Positions 43,474 through 52,512 of a DNA stretch of 64,000 bases are shown piece after piece. The stretch spans positions 4,952,001 to 5,016,000 of the forward strand of contig NZ_CP041614.1 of assembly GCF_007197555.1 (NCBI RefSeq), read 5' to 3'. The translations under genes and the position numbers were made by a program. The first letter of the stretch is position 1, and every line of letters begins with the position of its first letter. The notes beneath the pieces were generated by a model. That model was not told the origin of the DNA and searched no databases. It saw nothing but the letters and a program-made list of their open reading frames with translations. Origin of the DNA: Shewanella psychropiezotolerans (GTDB lineage: Bacteria; Pseudomonadota; Gammaproteobacteria; Enterobacterales; Shewanellaceae).

Positions 43474-44628
43474 TTAAAGTGGAAGAGTTAGCGAGTTATG
43501 AACAACCCCTTTAAAAGGAATGCCAACGATATCCTTAATGGAATCCGAGGTGGGTAAAAAGAATGATCCCTCGTTTCGATTGAGTACCAATTCATTGATA
43601 TCTTTGCCCTGTTGAAGATGTTCAATTATGGTGTCTAAATCGAAAGACCTTGGCTCATTCAACGGGTGATCGCCTTTGTTAACCCAAGTATGTAGGTGGA
43701 GGGTGGCGGTTTTTTCTGCAACCGGAAAGTGAAAGAACATTCGTATATTGTCATTTTCATTTGTATGATAAACGTCCTGAAGATGTTGCAATGTCCCCTC
43801 CCTCAACTTTTCCAACTGTGGCAAATGTGCTAGTTTCAAGCTCAGAATACTGGTTAGAGAATCCATTTTTGTTTTTTCATCAATTGCTTTTTGTGGTGTT
43901 GGCAGGTTCACTTCAAGCCGCTCCAGATCCGGTTGATTGTGTTGACCACCCAAAAAGTCCGACTGTATACCAGGATGAATCGCGTAGGTACACAGGATGA
44001 TCCCCTCTTTACTGTCTTTGAGCTTTTCGGGAGAATCGATATAGGTTTCCAACAAGGCATCACTGCTATACGGGGAGTTGGGGCGAATAAGATACCCATG
44101 CTGCGCTTGGTTAACTGGTGGAATAAACTTAGCTAGTTGAGGTTTCTTACTATAAAGAACTGTATCTCGGCATTCCTCTCCATTAAGGATCTGGATAAGA
44201 AAGTCCGGTAATGGCTTTTCTGAATAGGTACGGCTAAGCTGGGTTAATTCAGCTTGATTGCGAAAAGTAACGACAGCGACTTTTTCAGTTTGATATTTAG
44301 TGAGACCTTTAGGGTTCAACCATTTAAAACTGCCATAGATATCTTCTCCTTTTTTAGAGATATAGGCACCATGACTTAAATCTGCAGTGCCTGATTTATC
44401 TTTCTTAACAAACACATTGTATTTTTCTCGATTTAAATGACTCAGTGTATTTCGATTGTCATCAATCCCATAAGAATCCAATGTCCGACGGAACTGAGAA
44501 TGTCTGCTTTTCTCCAAATCGGTGTGAATATTACGCACTTTACTCACATTAATGCTTTGATTTAGGTCTGGGATAGCACCGACCGTCATGGTAGAAGTTG
44601 AACACTGTAATGTTTGTATGGAGTTCAT
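43474..44628 (-). CDS. Candidate effector, tandem paralogue A
   Basis: 384 residues, no signal peptide or membrane segment. N-terminal conserved block KVRNIHTDLEK to GAYISKKGEDIYGSFKWLNP (about 31-106). The C-terminal block MFFHFPVAEKTATLHLHTWV continues NKGDHPLNEPRSFDLDTII (about 297-336). The H-x-H pattern in LHLHTWVN recalls histidine-triad or DcpS-like hydrolases, but similarity is weak. A tandem paralogue follows 21 bp downstream. The pair and the 307-residue gene upstream face the same way and may form one operon of T3SS effectors. Confidence 0.62.
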   Translation of the reverse strand: MNSIQTLQCSTSTMTVGAIPDLNQSINVSKVRNIHTDLEKSRHSQFRRTLDSYGIDDNRNTLSHLNREKYNVFVKKDKSGTADLSHGAYISKKGEDIYGSFKWLNPKGLTKYQTEKVAVVTFRNQAELTQLSRTYSEKPLPDFLIQILNGEECRDTVLYSKKPQLAKFIPPVNQAQHGYLIRPNSPYSSDALLETYIDSPEKLKDSKEGIILCTYAIHPGIQSDFLGGQHNQPDLERLEVNLPTPQKAIDEKTKMDSLTSILSLKLAHLPQLEKLREGTLQHLQDVYHTNENDNIRMFFHFPVAEKTATLHLHTWVNKGDHPLNEPRSFDLDTIIEHLQQGKDINELVLNRNEGSFFLPTSDSIKDIVGIPFKGVVHNSLTLPL

Positions 44629-44699
44629 ATAATTTAACCTTTAAAAATTTTACTGGATTTATTTGACTTAGAACGACTTTCCCCCGATAAGTGGGATAG

Positions 44700-45623
44700 C
44701 TATCGAGTGTATTGACGAATTAATCCATCGATTTTGTCCCTAGCGATATGTTTAGCGTGTATCTCGAGCTGGCTAATATCCACTCCTTTCGCCACAGTTC
44801 GTTCTAGAAAATGTTCAAGTTGCGGGAGCTGAGGCATATAGTGCCCTGAATCTAGGTGAAAGGATTTAGCTTTGCCCAGCTTAATTTTAATCATGCCCGC
44901 CGATAAAACCGGCTTGCCATCTGTCGTGGAGGTGTGTTGCCATTTTCCTTTTTCGTACGGGTGAACAAAGATATTTCCGTCACGGTGGATGACAATAGCA
45001 GCGTGGCCGCTCATCCCTTCCTTTCCTTGAAACTGTGTTGTATCTAACAAGGTACCTCCTTGCTTCCATTCTCCCTGTGAAATATCAATACGGTAGTTAA
45101 GTGACTGATTGGAATCCAAATAGTTAATATAATCAAGTTTCTGACTCAGCGGGTGTTTTACTCCACCTTCAAGAATGTCTATTTCAACATCTGGATTCAA
45201 CTCAATCCACTGGAATAGCCCAAACTTGGTGTTACCGTCCGCCTGCCATGCGCCTAATGCACCGGACTTCAAATCAAAGCCGTTCAACGAAACTCGATCA
45301 CGATGGTCCGAATCTTTAATTTCCAGCCAATATTTCGGGTGAGCAGCCACTTCTCCATTACTCTTTTTAGGCATTAACCCAGTTACAAATTCAGCCACTT
45401 GGCGGAACTTAGCCACGCCGTGATGGGATTGCAATCTATCGTTAACACACGTAGGTGATCGTCGTGATGAGTCAAGTCCAGTAAGTTCTTTTGTATTTAG
45501 ATCTACATTGATAACCGATTTGACCTGAAGCACATGGTTAGTTTGCTGTAACTCGGAAGCTAATTGTGTCACTGGTGTTGGAACCAACAATTGAAAAACT
45601 TTATTATTCGCAGCTGAAAACAT
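44700..45623 (-). CDS. Candidate effector, SGHYMP protein
   Basis: 307 residues, ATG with AGAGG nine bases upstream, no signal peptide. The middle has HPKYWLEIKDSDHRDRVSL and GMSGHAAIVIHRDGNIFVHP. The end has FHLDSGHYMPQLPQLEHFLE and GVDISQLEIHAKHIARDKID. I recall SGHYxP-type tails in several bacterial toxin and effector families, without a settled function. It is first in the row of three minus-strand candidate effectors. Confidence 0.58.
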   Translation of the reverse strand: MFSAANNKVFQLLVPTPVTQLASELQQTNHVLQVKSVINVDLNTKELTGLDSSRRSPTCVNDRLQSHHGVAKFRQVAEFVTGLMPKKSNGEVAAHPKYWLEIKDSDHRDRVSLNGFDLKSGALGAWQADGNTKFGLFQWIELNPDVEIDILEGGVKHPLSQKLDYINYLDSNQSLNYRIDISQGEWKQGGTLLDTTQFQGKEGMSGHAAIVIHRDGNIFVHPYEKGKWQHTSTTDGKPVLSAGMIKIKLGKAKSFHLDSGHYMPQLPQLEHFLERTVAKGVDISQLEIHAKHIARDKIDGLIRQYTR

Positions 45624-46544
45624 ATCGATTTAAACCTCTTAAATAATTTGACTCTTCATTATTAGTGCCTCAATACACCCTCATTTTCACCAGAATTTTC
45701 ATGAAATGTCCTGTTGATTTCCGAGTTAATGTTTTAATCGCTTTTAAATAACTCGGTTTTAGGTTTAATAATAATTAGTTGTTGGTGAGATTATTTGGTA
45801 TAAGCAGGCTATCACTGGTACCTTCGTTATTATTAAGCTACATAGATCTCAACGAAAGCTTGGTCTAGCGATTACCCGTTCCCCTTGTTCGATCAGCAGA
45901 TGGAGCCGACATAAACATTAAAGGCTGTGGATTTACTATTAGCAAGCAGTTGATAATATTGTTCAATTAATGATTCTGACTTAAGTAAGACTCACCATGA
46001 AAAAGTAACTTTGGCATTTTTGATAAAGCAATGAACCGTGGCGTAATGCCGCGGCATTAATACTGTCAGCATTCGCCTTTGATTACCTGAATATATGCTG
46101 TTTATGATTATAGGACTCAATCGAAACCGAGCTTCACATCCTTATCACCATGGAAACTCTAGCGTATTCCAGTCCAGAAATGGTTAAAGGGAGCAATCTG
46201 ATGAGAAGAAGCATTGTATTGCGTGTCTTTAGTAGAGTCATCGTCTCTCCGTAACAACTCGATATTATCCAAATTATCGACAAGATAAGGTGACACAGAA
46301 ATGCATCAGCTAGCTCCGAACATGCCAACAACATGCTAAACGACAGTCGACTCAAGGAAAATTAGCGAGGGTTCAGACAATATTTCAGATTATTTCACTC
46401 GCCAACATCAATTTTGCCAGGAAAACCTCATCACTATGCTTTTATTTTAAGCTTCCTCTGGACTGTAGCATATGAAGAAATAACTTAATTTATGAACACT
46501 CCTCATTATTAGTGGTCACCTGATAAGTAAATCATTCAGCACAT
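45624..46544. other. 0.9-kb gene-poor region with a 16-bp palindrome
   Basis: No supported gene. A perfect 16-bp palindrome TAATGCCGCGGCATTA lies at 46044-46059, unusually GC-rich for its surroundings. It could be a regulator site or the trace of an insertion-element end. Confidence 0.4.
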
Positions 46545-46748
46545 TTAAAGCCTCCCAGCGCAACAAAAAGTTGCTCTATACTCCCTCAACTTAACTAGAT
46601 CACACTTATTAGCGTTTCTCTCCGCATTCAATAAGCGTGATTTAATATTAACGACTTCCACATGGTCATATGGAAATAAGCTTAATGCTTCATTAAATTC
46701 AGCTCTTAGTGAGCTTGCCTTGGGACAGAAATCATATATGTAACTCAT
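46545..46748 (-). CDS. Small hypothetical helical protein
   Basis: 67 residues (FCPKASSLRAEFNEALSLFP, VNIKSRLLNAERNANKCDLV), predicted mostly helical. The start has only a weak AAAGAAAG upstream. The size and character would suit a T3SS chaperone-like or regulator protein, but it could be a chance frame. Confidence 0.3.
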   Translation of the reverse strand: MSYIYDFCPKASSLRAEFNEALSLFPYDHVEVVNIKSRLLNAERNANKCDLVKLREYRATFCCAGRL

Positions 46749-47138
46749 AACTTATTTACTTTCTTTTAAATTAACTAGAAACTGAAAAAAACACTCTAGA
46801 CAGCATATCCCTGAGTATTGATGAAGGGTTCTCAACGGTTCAAATATTAACCATTCGCATTGAAAATGAATAATCAAAGCAAATTAATAATGTTTTTAGA
46901 CTGAACCATAGCAGGACTAGCACAGTCCAGCCTCCTCTACGTGTCAGTTAAGTGTTTTGGCTAAATAATAAGGAAGGTTTGTATTTTGTTAAATCACCAA
47001 CAAAAGCACAACAAAAGGGTGTCTGACGGCTAGCAGGCTGAATGTTGTATTGTGTTGTGTTCTATTGCCATAGATGCTTAAATTAATGCCTTAAGGCCAT
47101 TGGTGATTAGCACTTGGTAAATGTTTGGAGGAATATTT
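46749..47138. promoter_or_regulatory. Upstream region of the vtrA-like gene
   Basis: 390 bp with no gene. It must contain the promoter of the sensor pair. AT-rich stretches (AAAGCAAATTAATAATG and others) are typical targets for H-NS and ToxR-type proteins, but no specific site can be called. GGAGG at 47127-47131 is the ribosome-binding site. Confidence 0.4.
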
Positions 47139-47873
47139 TTGAAAATTAGTACGGTAAATGGCCGCACAGTACTTTTCGATGAGCAAGCAATTTTAATGGG
47201 AGAACATAAGACAAAGCTAGGCAGTGGGGACTGGCAAGTATTAGACTTACTTCTGAAAAAACATGGTGAAGTGATCTCACGAGAAGAGCTGATATCCCAT
47301 GCCTGGAAAGGGAGAGTAGTAACAGAAGCAAGCCTAACGCAATCAATTTTTAATATCCGATTAGCTCTCGGAGATGACGGGAAAAAACAAACTGTTTTAA
47401 AAACCATTGCCAAAATAGGCTATATAATCCCTGCAGAAGTTATCCTATATTCAGAATCCAAACTCACTAGTCACTCTCGACAATGGAAGAATCCTATTGC
47501 AGTGGTAATTTTAATTGCTTGTTTCTTTTTTGGTATAGCCTTAGAGAGACCTGTATTCGAAAGTGAATACTTTCTAAACAATCTAAAGAAGACAAGAGTT
47601 CAGAATACTCTCACTGTCACTTCTAAAACTGGAAATATCAACATAAACTTTTTAAATGGTTTTTCAAGCGAGCAATTGGAAATACCTAAAAACCTTGAAT
47701 TGATAGCAGGATCTACTCCAGATGTATACATTTCAGCAGGTAAAACTTATTACACCTTTATATTTGATGATATTGAGAAAGCACCTATAAGCATAGGCAT
47801 TAATAGAACTATAGGTTTAACCCCCGCTTTTACTCAAGCTATCAATCTATATATAGAGGAGCTGAACAGTTGA
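47139..47873 (+). CDS. vtrA: ToxR-like membrane regulator, VtrA-type
   Basis: The frame opens at ATG 47121, but that start has no ribosome-binding site. TTG at 47139 has GGAGG seven bases upstream, so it is the likely start (244 residues). An OmpR/ToxR-type winged helix fills residues 20-98 (SRPEEL-like VISREELISHAWKGRVVTEA, TVLKTIAKIGYII), one membrane helix follows (about 118-134), then a periplasmic domain of about 110 residues. The next gene overlaps by 4 nt. Size, layout and overlapping partner match Vibrio VtrA, which with VtrC binds bile salts and turns on vtrB. Orthology is inferred from layout, not alignment. Confidence 0.75.
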   Translation: MKISTVNGRTVLFDEQAILMGEHKTKLGSGDWQVLDLLLKKHGEVISREELISHAWKGRVVTEASLTQSIFNIRLALGDDGKKQTVLKTIAKIGYIIPAEVILYSESKLTSHSRQWKNPIAVVILIACFFFGIALERPVFESEYFLNNLKKTRVQNTLTVTSKTGNININFLNGFSSEQLEIPKNLELIAGSTPDVYISAGKTYYTFIFDDIEKAPISIGINRTIGLTPAFTQAINLYIEELNS

Positions 47874-48358
47874 GATTTTATATCCTTTTCCTAGTAGGTG
47901 CATTAATTTCTACACTTTGTGGTTTTTTCGTCAGTAAAATGTTTATCTCTGAGACAATATTATATGAAGGAGGTTACCACCTTTTTCACCTGAATAAAAA
48001 AGGGGTTAAAATACATGAACAGGGAAAGATAGTGGTTCGAGTAGACCATATACAAATTAGAGGAGTTGAACTTTATCCGAATGGTTCAAACTTTTACAGC
48101 TTCAAGTTTGGCTTAAAAGGGTTAAGAAGACATTTTTCAAATTCGATATCATTAGAAGATTTTACTTGTCAGAGAGCCCCTCAAGGAACTATTCCTCCCA
48201 GTGTATTCCTTAAAAATGAGTACTTTTTATCTGACTATGCTTTTACACAAAGTCGTAGTAGATTAGAATTATTTACCACTAATCAAGGAAATTACTACCT
48301 AGATCATGATAGAGATGGATTAGTTTGGATTATTAGTGAAGAAGGGTTCTATGAATGA
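47870..48358 (+). CDS. vtrC: VtrC-like periplasmic partner of the sensor
   Basis: 162 residues from a TTG start that overlaps the upstream TGA (TTGA). A single N-terminal membrane helix (FYILFLVGALISTLCGFFVS) anchors a beta-rich periplasmic domain with HLFHLNKKGVKIHEQGKIVV and NYYLDHDRDGLVWIISEEGF. VtrC of V. parahaemolyticus (about 161 residues, overlapping vtrA) forms an obligate heterodimer with VtrA that binds bile salts. The family is too divergent to confirm by eye, so this is assigned mainly on layout. Confidence 0.68.
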   Translation: MRFYILFLVGALISTLCGFFVSKMFISETILYEGGYHLFHLNKKGVKIHEQGKIVVRVDHIQIRGVELYPNGSNFYSFKFGLKGLRRHFSNSISLEDFTCQRAPQGTIPPSVFLKNEYFLSDYAFTQSRSRLELFTTNQGNYYLDHDRDGLVWIISEEGFYE

Positions 48359-49847
48359 GAAACTATTTAAAGATATTACTTAATATATAATACCAACATA
48401 AATTTAAAGTAATAACTCAAATAAAAATACGACACTAAAATTAAAATAATTACCTTGGTGCAATACCGAACCTAAATTGAAAATAATCACTTCAGTATAA
48501 TGCTGGCCTTACTCCCGGTAATTTTTATTGATTAAATAAGGCGTATAGTCTTAGTATTGCTGTAAACATCATCATGTAAGCCCTTCTTATCTGGCTTACA
48601 AATTCAGCCACTTTGAGTTTGATGAAATATTTTTAAACATAATTATCATGACACAGACTAAACATGCCTATATACCGACCTTCAAAAATACCTCTTAAGA
48701 GGTATTTGATCGAATAGTATGGGGGACATACAATCCTAACTTTCATCTCAATATAGTTTGGACCAATAAGATTATTGCCATCAATATGTCTGACTATCCC
48801 ATCATCAAACGTTAGGTTACTGGTTTAATAGCGTGTACAAAAAACCGTGTTTATGCAAAACTTTAGCTCACTTATCAAGGTATTAAATACTGAAATTCTA
48901 GCTAATTCCCCCTCTTGAATAAGAGAAGCAACTTCCTTCCCCCATTCTAGCTATTATCGTTGTCGGATTAACATTACGCCTTACAAATGGAGTCATAGTC
49001 TTTCGAAGTGCGCTCAACAAGCTCATTGTAACGTCCTTGGTTAATCTCGATATCTAATTCATGAATATACTAGTTCAACACATTCTCTATCCTTGTGTAC
49101 AAGTTGTTTAAATAAGCCCTTCTCTCCTTTTAAAAGTTATCAGGAATTCGACCAAGAACTGGCCTTCTTTATTATAAATAGTAGCTTCGGCATGCCTTTG
49201 AATTTATCCACGTTTTAAAACCAATTAAATACTCGACTTGAGCATTTTTTCGTTGCTTATACGCTTTAAAGGTATCTCTGATTACCTTAGTCGCACCTTG
49301 TCTTTTCCTTGCTGCGTAAGCTCTAGTAGCTTAGTAGCTGAAGTATTCAACACCTCAACTGGTTTTGCAGCCAAAGCTCGGCTTGACTATTGTATTTACG
49401 GATAAGTTCTATGACTTTTCAATAATTACCAATGCTTAATATTGGGAAATAAATTTTAATTTAGATAGCCTCATTATCAACCCACCAAAGATTGAACATC
49501 ACATGATAACTTACGAAACATCCGGGAAAACCCTCCAATCAAAAGTTTCTTAATTATATGACTTGATAAATATCAAGACATCTTTTCGAACCAAAAAAGA
49601 AAACATTAAAAACAATCATACGCATATAAACTTACGCCAAGGAAATAATATGAAACTTTGTGATTATTAGCTTTAAGATTGCTAACCCACCCTTGTTCCC
49701 TCAAAAAAAATACCCACATAGCAATTTATTTTCATAAAAAATATATATTAAACATCACATTCAGTGAAATTATTTCCAATGAATTCTCGTGACCCTTGGA
49801 AGGGTTTTATTTATAGTCGCAATAATATTTTTACAAGGAACAAAAGT
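48359..49847. other. 1.5-kb gap between the sensor genes and the VopF-like gene
   Basis: No intact gene. The minus strand at about 48950-49400 translates into broken, Lys-rich fragments (for example ELTQQGKDKVRL) that could be a decayed gene, not identifiable. The 3' end should carry the promoter for the VopF-like effector. Confidence 0.45.
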
Positions 49848-51280
49848 ATGCGTCCCATTAGCCCGTTAACCCAACAAGCCATTGCTTCATCGGCAATAAT
49901 AAAGCCAAACACTAATTTCACTGTTCGTAAAATCACAAGCAAGTCTTTTGACTTTGTTAAAAAATTCGAGTTTTTCAACACTCCACCTCAAAATAAATCA
50001 CAAATAACAAAGCAAACACAACAGCGGTTAAGTAAACTGACACTAAATCCACCACCGCTAAGCAAAGCACTGGTGACAGCACAGCTCCCAACAGAAAAGC
50101 AAGCGACATCAAGCAGAGAAAACCTACCGGCAGAGACTATAAAGCCCATGCCTCTTAAGAAGATTGAAATAAAACAAACACAAGAGCAGTCAAGTAAACA
50201 GACATTAACTCCACCTCCCCCACCAATGCCACCAATGCCACCAATGCCAAGTAAAGCACAGGTGATTATACCGCTCCCAACAGAAAAACAGTCGACATCA
50301 AGCAGAGAGAACTTACTGCAAGAGATTATAAATCACAAGGCCCTGAAGAAAGTTGAAACAAAACAAACACCGCAGCCTAAAACTTCACAGTCAGCGCCTT
50401 TCGATGGCAAGCTAAAACAAAGCAGTCAATCAAAACAGTCAGTAGCCCAAGATTCCTCTGCTAAGCTACTAACACCACAAACACACAAGATTAAGCAAGA
50501 AAATACCGCCTTATCTTTCAAGCCTGAGCTTATCTTGTCAGAAACCTTGCATCAGGAGTTTTTTTCACTCCCCGGGAGCAACAAAGTGCCTTAGCAAACC
50601 AGCTTAGTAAGGGAGTTGTCGCGGGTATGACAATCGACTGGCCCAAAGCCGCTAAAAACACACGATCCAATATATCAGACAAAGGACAGGAACATATTCA
50701 AGCGTTTGTTAATGAGATAAAACGTTATCCTGTGTTGTTCATTCCACTAGAGGCAAACTCTAAATATATACCAACCAATGCAGCAGAAGAAATAAAATGG
50801 AGTGGCAACAGTACTCAAACATCAGCAACCACAACCCAGCCTCTATCGTTCACGGATGCAATAAAAAGATTACAACTTCAATCACCAAGAACCACATTAA
50901 CTTCTGATTCTGGCGATAAAAATAGCCCTTTAGAAATAATGACGAAAGCCAGTAAAATAGCAAATAATGGTATAACTCCAGAACTAAAAGTCGAGATCAT
51001 CGGCGATCAGTACCGATCATCGCTTCTTAAATCATTTAACGCTTTGCCATTTGTCGAACACATGACAAAAAGCATGGATAATAATGCTGTATTAGCCTTG
51101 GAAAAGAGCTTTAAAGCTCACATTAACTGCGCAAATGCACTGCAAACAAGCATCAATACATTCATCATCAAACACATGCACAACCAGTTTGGAGATTTTA
51201 CTTACACTGGAAACCAAACGATAATCAAAGAACAACAAACCACAATCGAAAAACTTAAGGCCCAATTAGCACTAAGATAA
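49848..51280 (+). CDS. VopF/VopL-like WH2 actin-nucleator effector, with one apparent frameshift
   Basis: ATG 49848 has AAGGA eight bases upstream and gives MRPISPLTQQAIASSAII. Residues 122-133 are a polyproline run (PPPPPMPPMPPMP). Residues 151-170 read SSRENLLQEIINHKALKKVE, a near-canonical WH2 motif (RxxLLxxI...LKKV), and 88-107 hold a degenerate copy ending LKKIE. At ACTCCCCGGGAGC (about 50568-50580) one missing G or C breaks the frame. Restored, the sequence continues EQQSALANQLSKGVVAG into a helical C-terminal domain of about 230 residues. Total is about 477 residues. The order proline-rich, WH2, helical C-terminal domain is that of Vibrio VopF and VopL. A 40-residue internal repeat (LPTEKQ.TSSREN) occurs twice. 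Confidence 0.78.
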
Positions 51281-51854
51281 CATTTAACATAGAGCTTATT
51301 GCGGATTTAGCCATATTAAAAATTTGTACGAGCGCTACGTAGAGTAAAGAATAAGATTAGAATCTTGACTTTTCCTAATGTAAGCGCTCAAAAAAGGGTT
51401 CATAATCTCTTGTAAGCAGCAGGTTGCCAGCATGATTTAAATTTTTAACGCTTTTATGAACAGTTTAATGCTACCAGGAAATAACAACTGAGTTGATGAT
51501 ACCGTTGGTTGGTCGGCCCGCCACCTTGGATATTATGAGTTCAACTAATTTATGGTTGCAGCTATGAACATCATAATCACGAGATAAATGGTGAAATATC
51601 CTGATCACATTCAGGCTATGAATATCAAAATATGATTATGATATTCATAGGAACACTAGCGAACCTATTTATTTAAATTGGATTAACTTTAGTTATCGCA
51701 TAATATACTTAGAATAAAAATGGGGAACAACAATAGTGAAGATGTGATTTTATAGATATTTAAAAATTCGATAATTAATTATTTATCCTCCCACATCGTG
51801 AGAATAACAAGAGCCCAATTATGTAGTCAGACTCTATTAACATTTAGTCGTTTG
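51281..51854. other. Convergent gap between the VopF-like gene and the chaperone gene
   Basis: 570 bp, no gene. Several short inverted repeats (for example around ATCATAATC / GATTATGAT near 51570-51640), none followed by a clear T-tract. Confidence 0.4.
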
Positions 51855-52241
51855 TTAACTTTTTATATAGGAAACCATATTATTGAACAGTATAAGTTTA
51901 TCAGCAAGTTTTCGCTCCACATCGGTTACATCAGCCGAAAACTCCGTCAAAAATATCAACTTCTCCTTTTTTATACTAAAAAAAACCTCATCGTCAGACA
52001 TAAGGCTTTCTATTATTTTAGGTGATTTATTTCTGAGCATACGTTGATCACACAATGGAATTTCAATAAATGTTTGCAGCGCCCCTTTTTGAAGGTATAC
52101 AAAAATCTCTTCTCCTCCTTTTAATTCAATAGCAATAGGTTCATCCCCCTCTATACGCGACAGTAAGCTGGGTGATATATTAAAATTATCCACGAGTGTT
52201 TTATAAACAATTTCTCTAAGCTTTTTCATGATGGTATCCAT
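51855..52241 (-). CDS. Class I T3SS chaperone, VocC-like position
   Basis: The frame opens at 52346 inside sctS, but the chaperone-like part starts at MDTIMKKLREIVYKTLVDNF (ATG 52241; an inner ATG at 52229 is possible). About 128 residues, acidic, alpha-beta-alpha pattern: EPIAIELKGGEEIFVYLQKG, LRNKSPKIIESLMSDDEVFF, LTEFSADVTDVERKLADKLI. This is the CesT/SycE type of effector chaperone. In V. parahaemolyticus T3SS2, from memory, the chaperone VocC is likewise encoded next to vscS2. Confidence 0.6.
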   Translation of the reverse strand: MDTIMKKLREIVYKTLVDNFNISPSLLSRIEGDEPIAIELKGGEEIFVYLQKGALQTFIEIPLCDQRMLRNKSPKIIESLMSDDEVFFSIKKEKLIFLTEFSADVTDVERKLADKLILFNNMVSYIKS

Positions 52242-52278
52242 TTTAAAAATACAACAATTGTGAGTAAACGTCTGGTCG

Positions 52279-52512
52279 TTAAAGTTGCCAAAATAATAAG
52301 TGGAATTGGTCATATATCCCTCCACCGACTTGTGTAAGTAATACAATAAAGACCACTAATTTAGCTGCCATAGGTAAGCCAGGATCTTGAACACTGAATA
52401 CTGTTTGCAGTAGACCGACAATAACTCCCGTGACAACAAAGCTCAGAGAAAAAATAATAATAGCGTCCTTGACTATCTCTAAACACGCCGCAGTAACGTC
52501 AATGACGGTCAT
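52279..52512 (-). CDS. sctS: T3SS export apparatus protein SctS
   Basis: 77 residues with two membrane helices (about 15-38 and 49-65), and the SctS-type hairpin SFVVTGVIVGLLQTVFSVQD followed by PGLPMAAKLVVFIVLL. SctS forms the inner-membrane export gate with SctR and SctT. It overlaps the SctP-position gene by 14 bp. Confidence 0.88.
   Translation of the reverse strand: MTVIDVTAACLEIVKDAIIIFSLSFVVTGVIVGLLQTVFSVQDPGLPMAAKLVVFIVLLTQVGGGIYDQFHLLFWQL

Noticed and set aside
46134..46355. 73-codon minus-strand frame
   Set aside because: Hydrophobic pieces without organisation, no start signal.
47078..47413. Minus-strand frame opposite the vtrA-like gene
   Set aside because: Opposite the winged-helix coding region, with no independent support.
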